A DNA stretch of 64,000 nucleotides, taken from positions 1,105,501 through 1,169,500 of the forward strand of contig CM065175.1 in NCBI GenBank assembly GCA_033026295.1, read 5' to 3'. Of this stretch, positions 23,860 to 36,974 are shown piece by piece. Both the position numbers and the translations under genes were made by a program. The notes beneath the pieces are model-generated. The model was given only the letters and a program-made list of their open reading frames with translations. It did no database searches and had not been told where the DNA came from. The DNA comes from Channa striata. Its lineage: Eukaryota; Chordata; Actinopteri; Anabantiformes; Channidae. Each line of letters starts with the position of its first letter. The stretch's first letter is position 1.

Positions 23860-25290
23860 ATGAGGAATCAATCATTCAGGGTGAACCACCCGTCCGACAA
23901 TTCCTTGGTAACCTCACTGAAAAGGGGGATTACACAAAAGCCTTATTTAGTAGTGACGCTGGAAAACACAGTAAGACACGAAGCTCTCCTTGACACAGCT
24001 GCAGATATCACTTTGATGTCGATTGCATTGTTTAACAGACTGAAAACAATAATGCATCAGAAAGGCAAAAATCTTAAACTACATCTTTGCTCTTTTAACA
24101 TTCAACCTTACACACCAGAGGGACCACTCTTACACATATAGCTTCGATCCATTGGTCTAGTGGACCAATTGGTCCACCCACTTTATGTGTCCCTTCCCCT
24201 TACTGATAGGCAAGGACCTAATTAACCGCTTGGAACCTGTAATTGACTTCAAGCATTCCCGGATATGGGCACAGAACCGTAACCCTTTGCCCTTTCTCCA
24301 TCAACAGCTTGTGATGGCAGATACATTGGCCAACAACAGCGCCACCCTGTGCACACCCTGGACATTTATTGCCCACCCATGGCATTTGTGTGATGCCTCA
24401 TGCTCAATTCCGCAATGGCTACTCCTGCCGCTGCCACCATGTCACCTTCCTTCACTGAGCATGACCTCCTCCAATCCTGGGATCCAGCCATTCGGACTAT
24501 GATCCTGCACCTGTCTGCACCTTTGGTTCACCGCATTTCGGATTCTGACCTTGATTGTGTCCCTGACTTGACTCACCTTTACCACAATCGCACATCCCTG
24601 CGCATTGTTAAGGGCCTTCTCATGTATGTCTCCAAACCCTCACTTCTCCTTTGGTCGTGGTGCCTTGAGCCAAAGGGGGTAATAATAACACAGGCCCATG
24701 AAGCTTCATGCGCAGAACACAGAGGAGTCAGAGCTACATGCAATGCACTCCAAAAAGTGGCTTACTGGCCACAAATGAGGAGAGATGTCGCAAACCATGT
24801 CAGAAACTGTTTGGTTTGTCTGCAATTTCGCCAGTTCACCTAGTCCACCAGACCCTTTACAGGTATTTCCTTCTCTTGGTCTCGCGACAGCAAATACTAC
24901 ACATCAGTACAGGGCTGATGTGAACAAACAGCCCGAAAGCACTTTTGCTTTTGCCCAGAAGCACTTGGACAAAGGTGTGGAAGGCCGTAAAACCTGCTAT
25001 GATCACAAAGCTTCCTACCAAGATTTCCAGGTGGGGAATCAAGTGTGGTACTGCATCTCTGCCCAACCAACCTGGAAAAGAAATGCAAAACCAGAGAAGC
25101 TCAGCCGAAGCTTCGCCCACATTGGTCAGGCCCATACCTGATCACAGACAAACTTTCACCTGTGACCTACCAAATAAAAATCAACAAAGGTCAGGTGGAG
25201 CCTACATTTAAATGGGTTCACTAAAATCAGATTGAGCTGCACAAGCCCTTCATGGGACTTGTTGAGCACAAATCTAACCCAAACCACTAA
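23860..25290 (+). pseudogene. LTR-retroelement pol relic, unit 10
   Basis: The protease frame (23860-24141) is open. It carries the intermediate pre-integrase allele (as units 7 and 8). Pre-integrase and H2C2 read in one 147-codon frame (24400-24843). A one-base loss near 25107 and the early TAA disable the tail. Confidence 0.86.
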
Positions 25291-26240
25291 ATTAGAACCC
25301 AGCTCGAGGTATGACCACAAAAAAATGGAGTCCTCATGAACGCTGAGTTCCCCTTAGGTCCAAATTTACTATAAGAATAAAACTAAAATCTTAGAGCCAA
25401 ACATAACTTGTTTTTGTTTGTTTTTATTCTTCTTTTAATTTTTTTACTAGTGGGGACATGAAATGAGAGTGTCCTACAGGTTCCTGCCCACCTCATCATG
25501 CATGCTTGGATGTAGTTCAGGATGACTGTCCATCTGCGTGGGACCCACGTGAACTAGTGGGGGATATGTAGCATCCAGAGACAGAGTTTAAGCATAGTAT
25601 GAGATTTTGGGCTGAATCAAAAGAGAAATCTATACTTGACTTTGTGTGATTAAACCGAACAAAGGATTTCATTTGATCTAGAGGAGGGACTAACTCTGCC
25701 CTCCACGGTAAATTTGAATCTAGCAGCGACGCCTCATAATCTTGGCGAGGCTCCAGGATAAAAATGAAGTTAAAATTCTTTTGTTAGTGTTCCAGCTCAC
25801 TTCCAGTTCGAGCTTTTAAACAACTTCAGAATTCCATCCTGAAGCAAAAATTACTTTTTGCCGTTAATTCTCTCGTTCAACCTTTTCAAAGTAATTTTAA
25901 AGCGCACGCCTTTCCTGCCTATTTCTGTCTTTGTTAGTCATTTTTGACGATGGGAAATCCAAGACAAATTTAAATTTTTGTTTTGTACGAACAGAGAGAG
26001 ACACTCCAACTCTTCTAGCCAAAGCTCACCGAGATTTTTATTCAATATAAAATGTTCCTTATTTTAAATAATTTCAACAGTGACTATGGCAAGTTTAGCC
26101 AGTAATCGTCCGCTCTGTCAAACACACAGGTAAGTATTTCAACGACTACTGTGGCCTGACCGCAAGAGAGCCGAGAAGGCACAGGTGAGCTTTCTCATTG
26201 AGGTGGAGTGTTCATGTCATCATCAACAAGAACGAGAGCC

Positions 26241-26313
26241 TGTTTCTGCCTGGTGTCGAACCAGGGACCTTTCGCGTGTGAGGCGAACGTGATAACCACT
26301 ACACTACAGAAAC
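26241..26313 (-). tRNA. tRNA-Val (CAC), unit 11
   Basis: Identical body with the CAC anticodon; left flank gagagcc as in unit 2. Confidence 0.95.
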
Positions 26314-26478
26314 TGCACAAATGCACCTTTACTTTCAACGGGTAGCATCTCAGCACAGAGAAGCACATAGTCATGGTTGGTTAACTCCATGGGGCTTTCA
26401 AACTGCAGAAAGTGGGAACCATAAAAGTTTTAAAATGCTGTTTCAAGGTAACGTTTTAGCTCTAACGAGTCCCCGATA

Positions 26479-27901
26479 ATGAGGAATCAATCATTCAGGG
26501 TGAACCACCCGTCCGACAATTCCTTGGTAACCTCACTGAAAAGGGGGATTACACAAAAGCCTTATTTAGTAGTGACGCTGGAAAACACAGTAAGACACGA
26601 AGCTCTCCTTGACACAGCTGCAGATATCACTTTGATGTCGATTGCATTGTTTAACAGACTGAAAACAATAATGCATCAGAAAGGCAAAAATCTTAAACTA
26701 CATCTTTGCTCTTTTAACATTCAACCTTACACACCAGAGGGACCACTCTTACACATATAGCTTCGATCCATTGGTCTAGTGGACCAATTGGTCCACCCAC
26801 TTTATGTGTCCCTTCCCTTACTGATAGGCAAGGACCTAATTAACCGCTTGGAACCTGTAATTGACTTCAAGCATTCCCGGATATGGGCACAGAACCGTAA
26901 CCCTTTGCCCTTTCTCCATCAACAGCTTGTGATGGCAGATACATTGGCCAACAACAGCGCCACCCCTGTGCACACCCTGGACATTTATTGCCCACCCATG
27001 GCATTTGTGTGATGCCTCATGCTCAATTCCGCAATGGCTACTCCTGCCGCTGCCACCATGTCACCTTCCTTCACTGAGCATGACCTCCTGGGATCCAGCC
27101 ATTCGGACTATGATCCTGCACCTGTCTGCACCTTTGGTTCACCGCATTTCGATTCTGACCTTGATTGTGTCCCTGACTTGACTCACCTTTACCACAATCG
27201 CACATCCCTGCGCATTGTTAAGGGCCTTCTCATGTATGTCTCCAAACCCTCACTTCTCCTTTGGTCGTGGTGCCTTGAGCCAAAGGGGGTAATAATAACA
27301 CAGGCCCATGAAGCTTCATGCGCAGAACACAGAGGAGTCAGAGCTACATGCAATGCACTCCAAAAAGTGGCTTACTGGCCACAAATGAGGAGAGATGTCG
27401 CAAACCATGTCAGAAACTGTTTGGTTTGTCTGCAATTTCGCCAGTTCACCTAGTCCACCAGACCCTTTACAGGTATTTCCTTCTCTTGGTCTCGCGACAG
27501 CAAATACTACACATCAGTACAGGGCTGATGTGAACAAACAGCCCGAAAGCACTTTTGCTTTTGCCCAGAAGCACTTGGACAAAGGTGTGGAAGGCCGTAA
27601 AACCTGCTATGATCACAAAGCTTCCTACCAAGATTTCCAGGTGGGGAATCAAGTGTGGTACTGCATCTCTGCCCAACCAACCTGGAAAAGAAATGCAAAA
27701 CCAGAGAAGCTCAGCCGGAAGCTTCGCCCACATTGGTCAGGCCCATACCTGATCACAGACAAACTTTCACCTGTGACCTACCAAATAAAAATCAACAAAG
27801 GTCAGGTGGAGCCTACATTTAAATGGGTTCACTAAAATCAGATTGAGCTGCACAAGCCCTTCATGGGACTTGTTGAGCACAAATCTAACCCAAACCACTA
27901 A
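26479..27901 (+). pseudogene. LTR-retroelement pol relic, unit 11
   Basis: The protease frame (26479-26760) is open. It has the short pre-integrase allele typical of units 1-6 despite lying among long-allele units. An extra C near 26964 breaks the linker frame; H2C2 is intact (27019-27453); the early TAA is present. Confidence 0.86.
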
Positions 27902-28851
27902 ATTAGAACCCAGCTCGAGGTATGACCACAAAAAATGGAGTCCTCATGAACGCTGAGTTCCCCTAGGTCCAAATTTACTATAAGAATAAAACTAAAATCT
28001 TAGAGCCAAACATAACTTGTTTTTGTTTGTTTTTATTCTTCTTTTAATTTTTTTTTACTAGTGGGGGACATGAAATGAGAGTGTCCTACAGGTTCCTGCC
28101 CACCTCATCATGCATGCTTGGATGTAGTTCAGGATGACTGTCCATCTGCGTGGGACCCACGTGAACTAGTGGGGGATATGTAGCATCCAGAGACAGAGTT
28201 TAAGCATAGTATGAGATTTTGGGCTGAATCAAAAGAGAAATCTATACTTGACTTTGTGTGATTAAACCGAACAAAGGATTTCATTTGATCTAGAGGAGGG
28301 ACTAACTCTGCCCTCCACGGTAAATTTGAATCTAGCAGCGACGCCTCATAATCTTGGCGAGGCTCCAGGATAAAAATGAAGTTAAAATTCTTTTGTTAGT
28401 GTTCCAGCTCACTTCCAGTTCGAGCTTTTAAACAACTTCAGAATTCCATCCTGAAGCAAAAATTACTTTTGCCATTAATTCTCTCGTCAACCTTTTCAAA
28501 GTAATTTTAAAGCGCACGTCTTTCCTGCCTATTTCTGTCTTTGTTAGTCATTTTTGACGATGGGAAATCCAAGACAAATTTAAATTTTTGTTTTGTACGA
28601 ACAGAGAGAGACACTCCAACTCTTCTAGCCAAAGCTCACCGAGATTTTTATTCAATATAAAATGTTCCTTATTTTAAATAATTTCAACAGTGACTATGGC
28701 AAGTTTAGCCAGTAATCGTCCGCTCTGTCAAACACACAGGTAAGTATTTCAACGACTACTGTGGCCTGACCGCAAGAGAGCCGAGAAGGCACAGGTGAGC
28801 TTTCTCATTGAGGTGGAGTGTTCATGTCATCATCAACAAGAACGAGAAGCC

Positions 28852-28924
28852 TGTTTCTGCCTGGTGTCGAACCAGGGACCTTTCGCGTGTGAGGCGAACG
28901 TGATAACCACTACACTACAGAAAC
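28852..28924 (-). tRNA. tRNA-Val (CAC), unit 12
   Basis: Identical body with the CAC anticodon; left flank gagaagcc, shared with unit 15. Confidence 0.95.
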
Positions 28925-29089
28925 TGCACAAATGCACCTTTACTTTCAACGGGTAGCATCTCAGCACAGAGAAGCACATAGTCATGGTTGGTTAACTCCA
29001 TGGGGCTTTCAAACTGCAGAAAGTGGGAACCATAAAAGTTTTAAAATGCTGTTTCAAGGAAACGTTTTAGCTCTAACGAGTCCCCGATA

Positions 29090-30526
29090 ATGAGGAATCA
29101 ATCATTCAGGGTGAACCACCCGTCCGACAATTCCTTGGTAACCTCACTGAAAAGGGGGATTACACAAAAGCCTTATTTAGTAGTGACGCTGGAAAACACA
29201 GTAAGACACGAAGCTCTCCTTGACACAGCTGCAGATATCACTTTGATGTCGATTGCATTGTTTAACAGACTGAAAACAATAATGCATCAGAAAGGCAAAA
29301 ATCTTAAACTACATCTTTGCTCTTTTAACATTCAACCTTACACACCAGAGGGACCACTCTTACACATATAGCTTCGATCCATTGGTCTAGTGGACCAATT
29401 GGTCCACCCACTTTATGTGTCCCTTCCCTTACTGATAGGCAAGGACCTAATTAACCGCTTGGAACCTGTAATTGACTTCAAGCATTCCCGGATATGGGCA
29501 CAGAACCGTAACCCTTTGCCCTTTCTCCATCAACAGCTTGTGATGGCAGATACATTGGCCAACAACAGCGCCACCCTGTGCACACCCTGGACATTTATTG
29601 CCCACCCATGGCATTTGTGTGATGCCTCATGCTCAATTCCGCAATGGCTACTCCTGCCGCTGCCACCATGTCACCTTCCTTCACTGAGCATGACCTGCTT
29701 TATCTCCAATCCTGGGATCCAGCCATTCGGACTATGATCCTGCACCTGTCTGCACCTTTGGTTCACCGCATTTCGATTCTGACCTTGATTGTGTCCCTGA
29801 CTTGACTCACCTTTACCACAATCGCACATCCCTGCGCATTGTTAAGGGCCTTCTCATGTATGTCTCCAAAACCCTCACTTCTCCTTTGGTCGTGGTGCCT
29901 TGAGCCAAAAGGGGGTAATAATAACACAGGCCCATGAAGCTTCATGCGCAGAACACAGAGGAGTCAGAGCTACATGCAATGCACTCCAAAAAGTGGCTTA
30001 CTGGCCACAAATGAGGAGAGATGTCGCAAACCATGTCAGAAACTGTTTGGTTTGTCTGCAATTTCGCCAGTTCACCTAGTCCACCAGACCCTTTACAGGT
30101 ATTTCCTTCTCTTGGTCTCGCGACAGCAAATACTACACATCAGTACAGGGCTGATGTGAACAAACAGCCCGAAAGCACTTTTGCTTTTGCCCAGAAGCAC
30201 TTGGACAAAGGTGTGGAAGGCCGTAAACCTGCTATGATCACAAAGCTTCCTACCAAGATTTCCAGGTGGGGAATCAAGTGTGGTACTGCATCTCTGCCCA
30301 ACCAACCTGGAAAAGAAATGCAAAACCAGAGAAGCTCAGCCGGAAGCTTCGCCCACATTGGTCAGGCCCATACCTGATCACAGACAAACTTTCACCTGTG
30401 ACCTACCAAATAAAAATCAACAAAGGTCAGGTGGAGCCTACATTTAAATGGGTTCACTAAAATCAGATTGAGCTGCACAAGCCCTTCATGGGACTTGTTG
30501 AGCACAAATCTAACCCAAACCACTAA
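29090..30526 (+). pseudogene. LTR-retroelement pol relic, unit 12
   Basis: The protease frame (29090-29371) is open and the following segment reads through 29390-29737 with the long allele. A one-base loss near 29773 then shifts the pre-integrase part. The early TAA is present near 30458. Confidence 0.86.
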
Positions 30527-31476
30527 ATTAGAACCCAGCTCGAGGTATGACCACAAAAAATGGAGTCCTCATGAACGCTGAGTTCCCCTTAGGTCCAAAT
30601 TTACTATAAGAATAAAACTAAAATCTTAGAGCCAAACATAACTTGTTTTTGTTTGTTTTTATTCTTCTTTTTAATTTTTTTACTAGTGGGGACATGAAAT
30701 GAGAGTGTCCTACAGGTTCCTGCCCACCTCATCATGCATGCTTGGATGTAGTTCAGGATGACTGTCCATCTGCGTGGGACCCACGTGAACTAGTGGGGAT
30801 ATGTAGCATCCAGAGACAGAGTTTAAGCATAGTATGAGATTTTGGGCTGAATCAAAAGAGAAATCTATACTTGACTTTGTGTGATTAAACCGAACAAAGG
30901 ATTTCATTTGATCTAGAGGAGGGACTAACTCTGCCCTCCACGGTAAATTTGAACCTAGCAGCGACGCCTCATAATCTTGGCGGGCTCCAGGATAAAAATG
31001 AAGTTAAAATTCTTTTGTTAGTGTTCCAGCTCACTTCCAGTTCGAGCTTTTAAACAACTTCAGAATTCCATCCTGAAGCAAAAATTACTTTTGCCATTAA
31101 TTCTCTCGTTCGAACCTTTTCAAAGTAATTTTAAAGCGCGCACGTCTTTCCTGCCTATTTCTGTCTTTGTTAGTCATTTTTGACGATGGGAAATCCAAGA
31201 CAAATTTAAATTTTTGTTTTGTACGAACAGAGAGAGACACTCCAACTCTTCTAGCCAAAGCTCACCGAGATTTTTATTCAATATAAAATGTTCCTTATTT
31301 TAAATAATTTCAACAGTGACTATGGCAAGTTTAGCCAGTAATCGTCCGCTCTGTCAAACACACAGGTAAGTATTTCAACGACTACTGTGGCCTGACCGCA
31401 AGAGAGCCGAGAAGGCACAGGTGAGCTTTCTCATTGAGGTGGAGTGTTCATGTCATCATCAACAAGAACGAGAGCC

Positions 31477-31549
31477 TGTTTCTGCCTGGTGTCGAACCAG
31501 GGACCTTTCGCGTGTTAGGCGAACGTGATAACCACTACACTACAGAAAC
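31477..31549 (-). tRNA. tRNA-Val (AAC), unit 13
   Basis: Identical body, anticodon AAC; flanked on both sides by CAC copies (units 12 and 14). Confidence 0.96.
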
Positions 31550-31715
31550 TGCACAAATGCACCTTTACTTTCAACGGGTAGCATCTCAGCACAGAGAAGC
31601 ACATAGTCATGGTTGGTTAACTCCATGGGGCTTTCAAACTGCAGAAAGTGGGAACCATAAAAGTTCTTAAAATGCTGTTTCAAGGAAACGTTTTAGCTCT
31701 AACGAGTCCCCGATA

Positions 31716-33151
31716 ATGAGGAATCAATCATTCAGGGTGAACCACCCGTCCGACAATTCCTTGGTAACCTCACTGAAAAGGGGGATTACACAAAAGCCTT
31801 ATTTAGTAGTGACGCTGGAAAACACAGTAAGACACGAAGCTCTCCTTGACACAGCTGCAGATATCACTTTGATGTCGATTGCATTGTTTAACAGACTGAA
31901 AACAATAATGCATCAGAAAGGCAAAAATCTTAAACTACATCTTTGCTCTTTTAACATTCAACCTTACACACCAGAGGGACCACTCTTACACATATAGCTT
32001 CGATCCATTGGTCTAGTGGACCAATTGGTCCACCCACTTTATGTGTCCCTTCCCCTTACTGATAGGCAAGGACCTAATTAACCGCTTGGAACCTGTAATT
32101 GACTTCAAGCATTCCCGGATATGGGCACAGAACCGTAACCCTTTGCCCTTTCTCCATCAACAGCTTGTGATGGCAGATACATTGGCCAACAACAGCGCCA
32201 CCCTGTGCACACCCTGGACATTTATTGCCCACCCATGGCATTTGTGTGATGCCTCATGCTCAATTCCGCAATGGCTACTCCTGCCGCTGCCACCATGTCA
32301 CCTTCCTTCACTGAGCATGACCTGCTTTATCTCCAATCCTGGGATCCAGCCATTCGGACTATGATCCTGCACCTGTCTGCACCTTTGGTTCACCGCATTT
32401 CGGATTCTGACCTTGATTGTGTCCCTGACTTGACTCACCTTTACCACAATCGCACATCCCTGCGCATTGTTAAGGGCCTTCTCATGTATGTCTCCAAACC
32501 CTCACTTCTCCTTTGGTCGTGGTGCCTTGAGCCAAAAGGGGTAATAATAACACAGGCCCATGAAGCTTCATGCGAGAACACAGAGGAGTCAGAGCTACAT
32601 GCAATGCACTCCAAAAAGTGGCTTACTGGCCACAAATGAGGAGAGATGTCGCAAACCATGTCAGAAACTGTTTGGTTTGTCTGCAATTTCGCCAGTTCAC
32701 CTAGTCCACCAGACCCTTTACAGGTATTTCCTTCTCTTGGTCTCGCGACAGCAAATACTACACATCAGTACAGGGCTGATGTGAACAAACAGCCCGAAAG
32801 CACTTTTGCTTTTGCCCAGAAGCACTTGGACAAAGGTGTGGAAGGCCGTAAACCTGCTATGATCACAAAGCTTCCTACCAAGATTTCCAGGTGGGGAATC
32901 AAGTGTGGTACTGCATCTCTGCCCAACCAACCTGGAAAAGAAATGCAAAACCAGAGAAGCTCAGCCGGAAGCTTCGCCCACATTGGTCAGGCCCATACCT
33001 GATCACAGACAAACTTTCACCTGTGACCTACCAAATAAAAATCAACAAAGGTCAGGTGGAGCCTACATTTAAATGGGTTCACTAAAATCAGATTGAGCTG
33101 CACAAGCCCTTCATGGGACTTGTTGAGCACAAATCTAACCCAAACCACTAA
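31716..33151 (+). pseudogene. LTR-retroelement pol relic, unit 13
   Basis: The protease frame (31716-31997) is open. A two-base loss near 32572 (tgcgagaac for tgcgcagaac) falls between the two zinc-ligand histidines and destroys the finger. The early TAA is present near 33083. Confidence 0.86.
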
Positions 33152-34099
33152 ATTAGAACCCAGCTCGAGGTATGACCACAAAAAATGGAGTCCTCATGAA
33201 CGCTGAGTTCCCCTTAGGTCCAAATTTACTATAAGAATAAAACTAAAATCTTAGAGCCAAACATAACTTGTTTTTGTTTGTTTTTATTCTTCTTTTTAAT
33301 TTTTTTACTAGTGGGGACATGAAATGAGAGTGTCCTACAGGTTCCTGCCCACCTCATCATGCATGCTTGGATGTAGTTCAGGATGACTGTCCATCTGCGT
33401 GGGACCCACGTGAACTAGTGGGGATATGTAGCATCCAGAGACAGAGTTTAAGCATAGTATGAGATTTTGGGCTGAATCAAAAGAGAAATCTATACTTGAC
33501 TTTGTGTGATTAAACCGAACAAAGGATTTCATTTGATCTAGAGGAGGGACTAACTCTGCCCTCCACGGTAAATTTGAACTAGCAGCGACGCCTCATAATC
33601 TTGGCGAGGCTCCAGGATAAAAATGAAGTTAAAATTCTTTTGTTAGTGTTCCAGCTCACTTCCAGTTCGAGCTTTTAAACAACTTCAGAATTCCATCCTG
33701 AAGCAAAAATTACTTTTTGCCATTAATTCTCTCGTTCAACCTTTTCAAAGTAATTTTAAAGCGCACGTCTTTCCTGCCTATTTCTGTCTTTGTTAGTCAT
33801 TTTTGACGATGGGAAATCCAAGACAAATTTAAATTTTTGTTTTGTACGAACAGAGAGAGACACTCCAACTCTTCTAGCCAAAGCTCACCGAGATTTTTAT
33901 TCAATATAAAATGTTCCTTATTTTAAATAATTTCAACAGTGACTATGGCAAGTTTAGCCAGTAATCGTCCGCTCTGTCAAACACACAGGTAAGTATTTCA
34001 ACGACTACTGTGGCCTGACCGCAAGAGAGCCGAGAAGGCACAGGTGAGCTTTCTCATTGAGGTGGAGTGTTCATGTCATCATCAACAAGAACGAGAGCC

Positions 34100-34172
34100 T
34101 GTTTCTGCCTGGTGTCGAACCAGGGACCTTTCGCGTGTGAGGCGAACGTGATAACCACTACACTACAGAAAC
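34100..34172 (-). tRNA. tRNA-Val (CAC), unit 14
   Basis: Identical body with the CAC anticodon; left flank gagagcc. Confidence 0.95.
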
Positions 34173-34338
34173 TGCACAAATGCACCTTTACTTTCAACGG
34201 GTAGCATCTCAGCACAGAGAAGCACATAGTCATGGTTGGTTAACTCCATGGGGCTTTCAAACTGCAGAAAGTGGGAACCATAAAAGTTCTTAAAATGCTG
34301 TTTCAAGGAAACGTTTTAGCTCTAACGAGTCCCCGATA

Positions 34339-35777
34339 ATGAGGAATCAATCATTCAGGGTGAACCACCCGTCCGACAATTCCTTGGTAACCTCACTGAA
34401 AAGGGGGATTACACAAAAGCCTTATTTAGTAGTGACGCTGGAAAACACAGTAAGACACGAAGCTCTCCTTGACACAGCTGCAGATATCACTTTGATGTCG
34501 ATTGCATTGTTTAACAGACTGAAAACAATAATGCATCAGAAAGGCAAAAATCTTAAACTACATCTTTGCTCTTTTAACATTCAACCTTACACACCAGAGG
34601 GACCACTCTTACACATATAGCTTCGATCCATTGGTCTAGTGGACCAATTGGTCCACCCACTTTATGTGTCCCTTCCCCTTACTGATAGGCAAGGACCTAA
34701 TTAACCGCTTGGAACCTGTAATTGACTTCAAGCATTCCCGGATATGGGCACAGAACCGTAACCCTTTGCCCTTTCTCCATCAACAGCTTGTGATGGCAGA
34801 TACATTGGCCAACAACAGCGCCACCCTGTGCACACCCTGGACATTTATTGCCCACCCATGGCATTTGTGTGATGCCTCATGCTCAATTCCGCAATGGCTA
34901 CTCCTGCCGCTGCCACCATGTCACCTTCCTTCACTGAGCATGACCTGCTTTATCTCCAATCCTGGGATCCAGCCATTCGGACTATGATCCTGCACCTGTC
35001 TGCACCTTTGGTTCACCGCATTTCGGATTCTGACCTTGATTGTGTCCCTGACTTGACTCACCTTTACCACAATCGCACATCCCTGCGCATTGTTAAGGGC
35101 CTTCTCATGTATGTCTCCAAACCCTCACTTCTCCTTTGGTCGTGGTGCCTTGAGCCAAAAGGGGGTAATAATAACACAGGCCCATGAAGCTTCATGCGCA
35201 GAACACAGAGGAGTCAGAGCTACATGCAATGCACTCCAAAAAGTGGCTTACTGGCCACAAATGAGGAGAGATGTCGCAAACCATGTCAGAAACTGTTTGG
35301 TTTGTCTGCAATTTCGGCCAGTTCACCTAGTCCACCAGACCCTTTACAGGTATTTCCTTCTCTTGGTCTCGCGACAGCAAATACTACACATCAGTACAGG
35401 GCTGATGTGAACAAACAGCCCGAAAGCACTTTTGCTTTTGCCCAGAAGCACTTGGACAAAGGTGTGGAAGGCCGTAAACCTGCTATGATCACAAAGCTTC
35501 CTACCAAGATTTCCAGGTGGGGAATCAAGTGTGGTACTGCATCTCTGCCCAACCAACCTGGAAAAGAAATGCAAAACCAGAGAAGCTCAGCCGGAAGCTT
35601 CGCCCACATTGGTCAGGCCCATACCTGATCACAGACAAACTTTCACCTGTGACCTACCAAATAAAAATCAACAAAGGTCAGGTGGAGCCTACATTTAAAT
35701 GGGTTCACCAAAATCAGATTGAGCTGCACAAGCCCTTCATGGGACTTGTTGAGCACAAATCTAACCCAAACCACTAA
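34339..35777 (+). pseudogene. LTR-retroelement pol relic, unit 14
   Basis: The protease frame (34339-34620) is open. The integrase tail again has CAC-CAA instead of the early stop and reads to its normal end (35517-35777), so the state of units 1-5 reappears at the right side of the array. Confidence 0.86.
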
Positions 35778-36734
35778 ATTAGAACCCAGCTCGAGGTATG
35801 ACCACAAAAAAATGGAGTCCTCATGAACGCTGAGTTCCCCTTAGGTCCAAATTTACTATAAGAATAAAACTAAAATCTTAGAGCCAAACATAACTTGTTT
35901 TTGTTTGTTTTTATTCTTCTTTTTAATTTTTTTTACTAGTGGGGGACATGAAATGAGAGTGTCCTACAGGTTCCTGCCCACCTCATCATGCATGCTTGGA
36001 TGTAGTTCAGGATGACTGTCCATCTGCGTGGGACCCACGTGAACTAGTGGGGATATGTAGCATCCAGAGACAGAGTTTAAGCATAGTATGAGATTTTGGG
36101 CTGAATCAAAAGAGAAATCTATACTTGACTTTGTGTGATTAAACCGAACAAAGGATTTCATTTGATCTAGAGGAGGGACTAACTCTGCCCTCCACGGTAA
36201 ATTTGAACCTAGCAGCGACGCCTCATAATCTTGGCGAGGCTCCAGGATAAAAAATGAAGTTAAAATTCTTTTGTTAGTGTTCCAGCTCACTTCCAGTTCG
36301 AGCTTTTAAACAACTTCAGAATTCCATCCTGAAGCAAAAATTACTTTTTGCCATTAATTCTCTCGTTCGAACCTTTTCAAAGTAATTTTAAAGCGCGCAC
36401 GTCTTTCCTGCCTATTTCTGTCTTTGTTAGTCATTTTTGACGATGGGAAATCCAAGACAAATTTAAATTTTTGTTTTGTACGAACAGAGAGAGACACTCC
36501 AACTCTTCTAGCCAAAGCTCACCGAGATTTTTATTCAATATAAAATGTTCCTTATTTTAAATAATTTCAACAGTGACTATGGCAAGTTTAGCCAGTAATC
36601 GTCCGCTCTGTCAAACACACAGGTAAGTATTTCAACGACTACTGTGGCCTGACCGCAAGAGAGCCGAGAAGGCACAGGTGAGCTTTCTCATTGAGGTGGA
36701 GTGTTCATGTCATCATCAACAAGAACGAGAAGCC

Positions 36735-36807
36735 TGTTTCTGCCTGGTGTCGAACCAGGGACCTTTCGCGTGTGAGGCGAACGTGATAACCACTACACTA
36801 CAGAAAC
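36735..36807 (-). tRNA. tRNA-Val (CAC), unit 15
   Basis: Identical body with the CAC anticodon, although the rest of this edge unit is more diverged than the interior ones. Confidence 0.95.
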
Positions 36808-36974
36808 TGCACAAATGCACCTTTACTTTCAACGGGTAGCATCTCTGCACAGAGAAGCACATAGTCATGGTTGGTTAACTCCATGGGGCTTTCAAACTGC
36901 AGAAAGTGGGAACCATAAAAGTTCTTAAAATGCTGTTTCAAGGAAACGTTTTAGCTCTAACGAGTCCCCCGATA

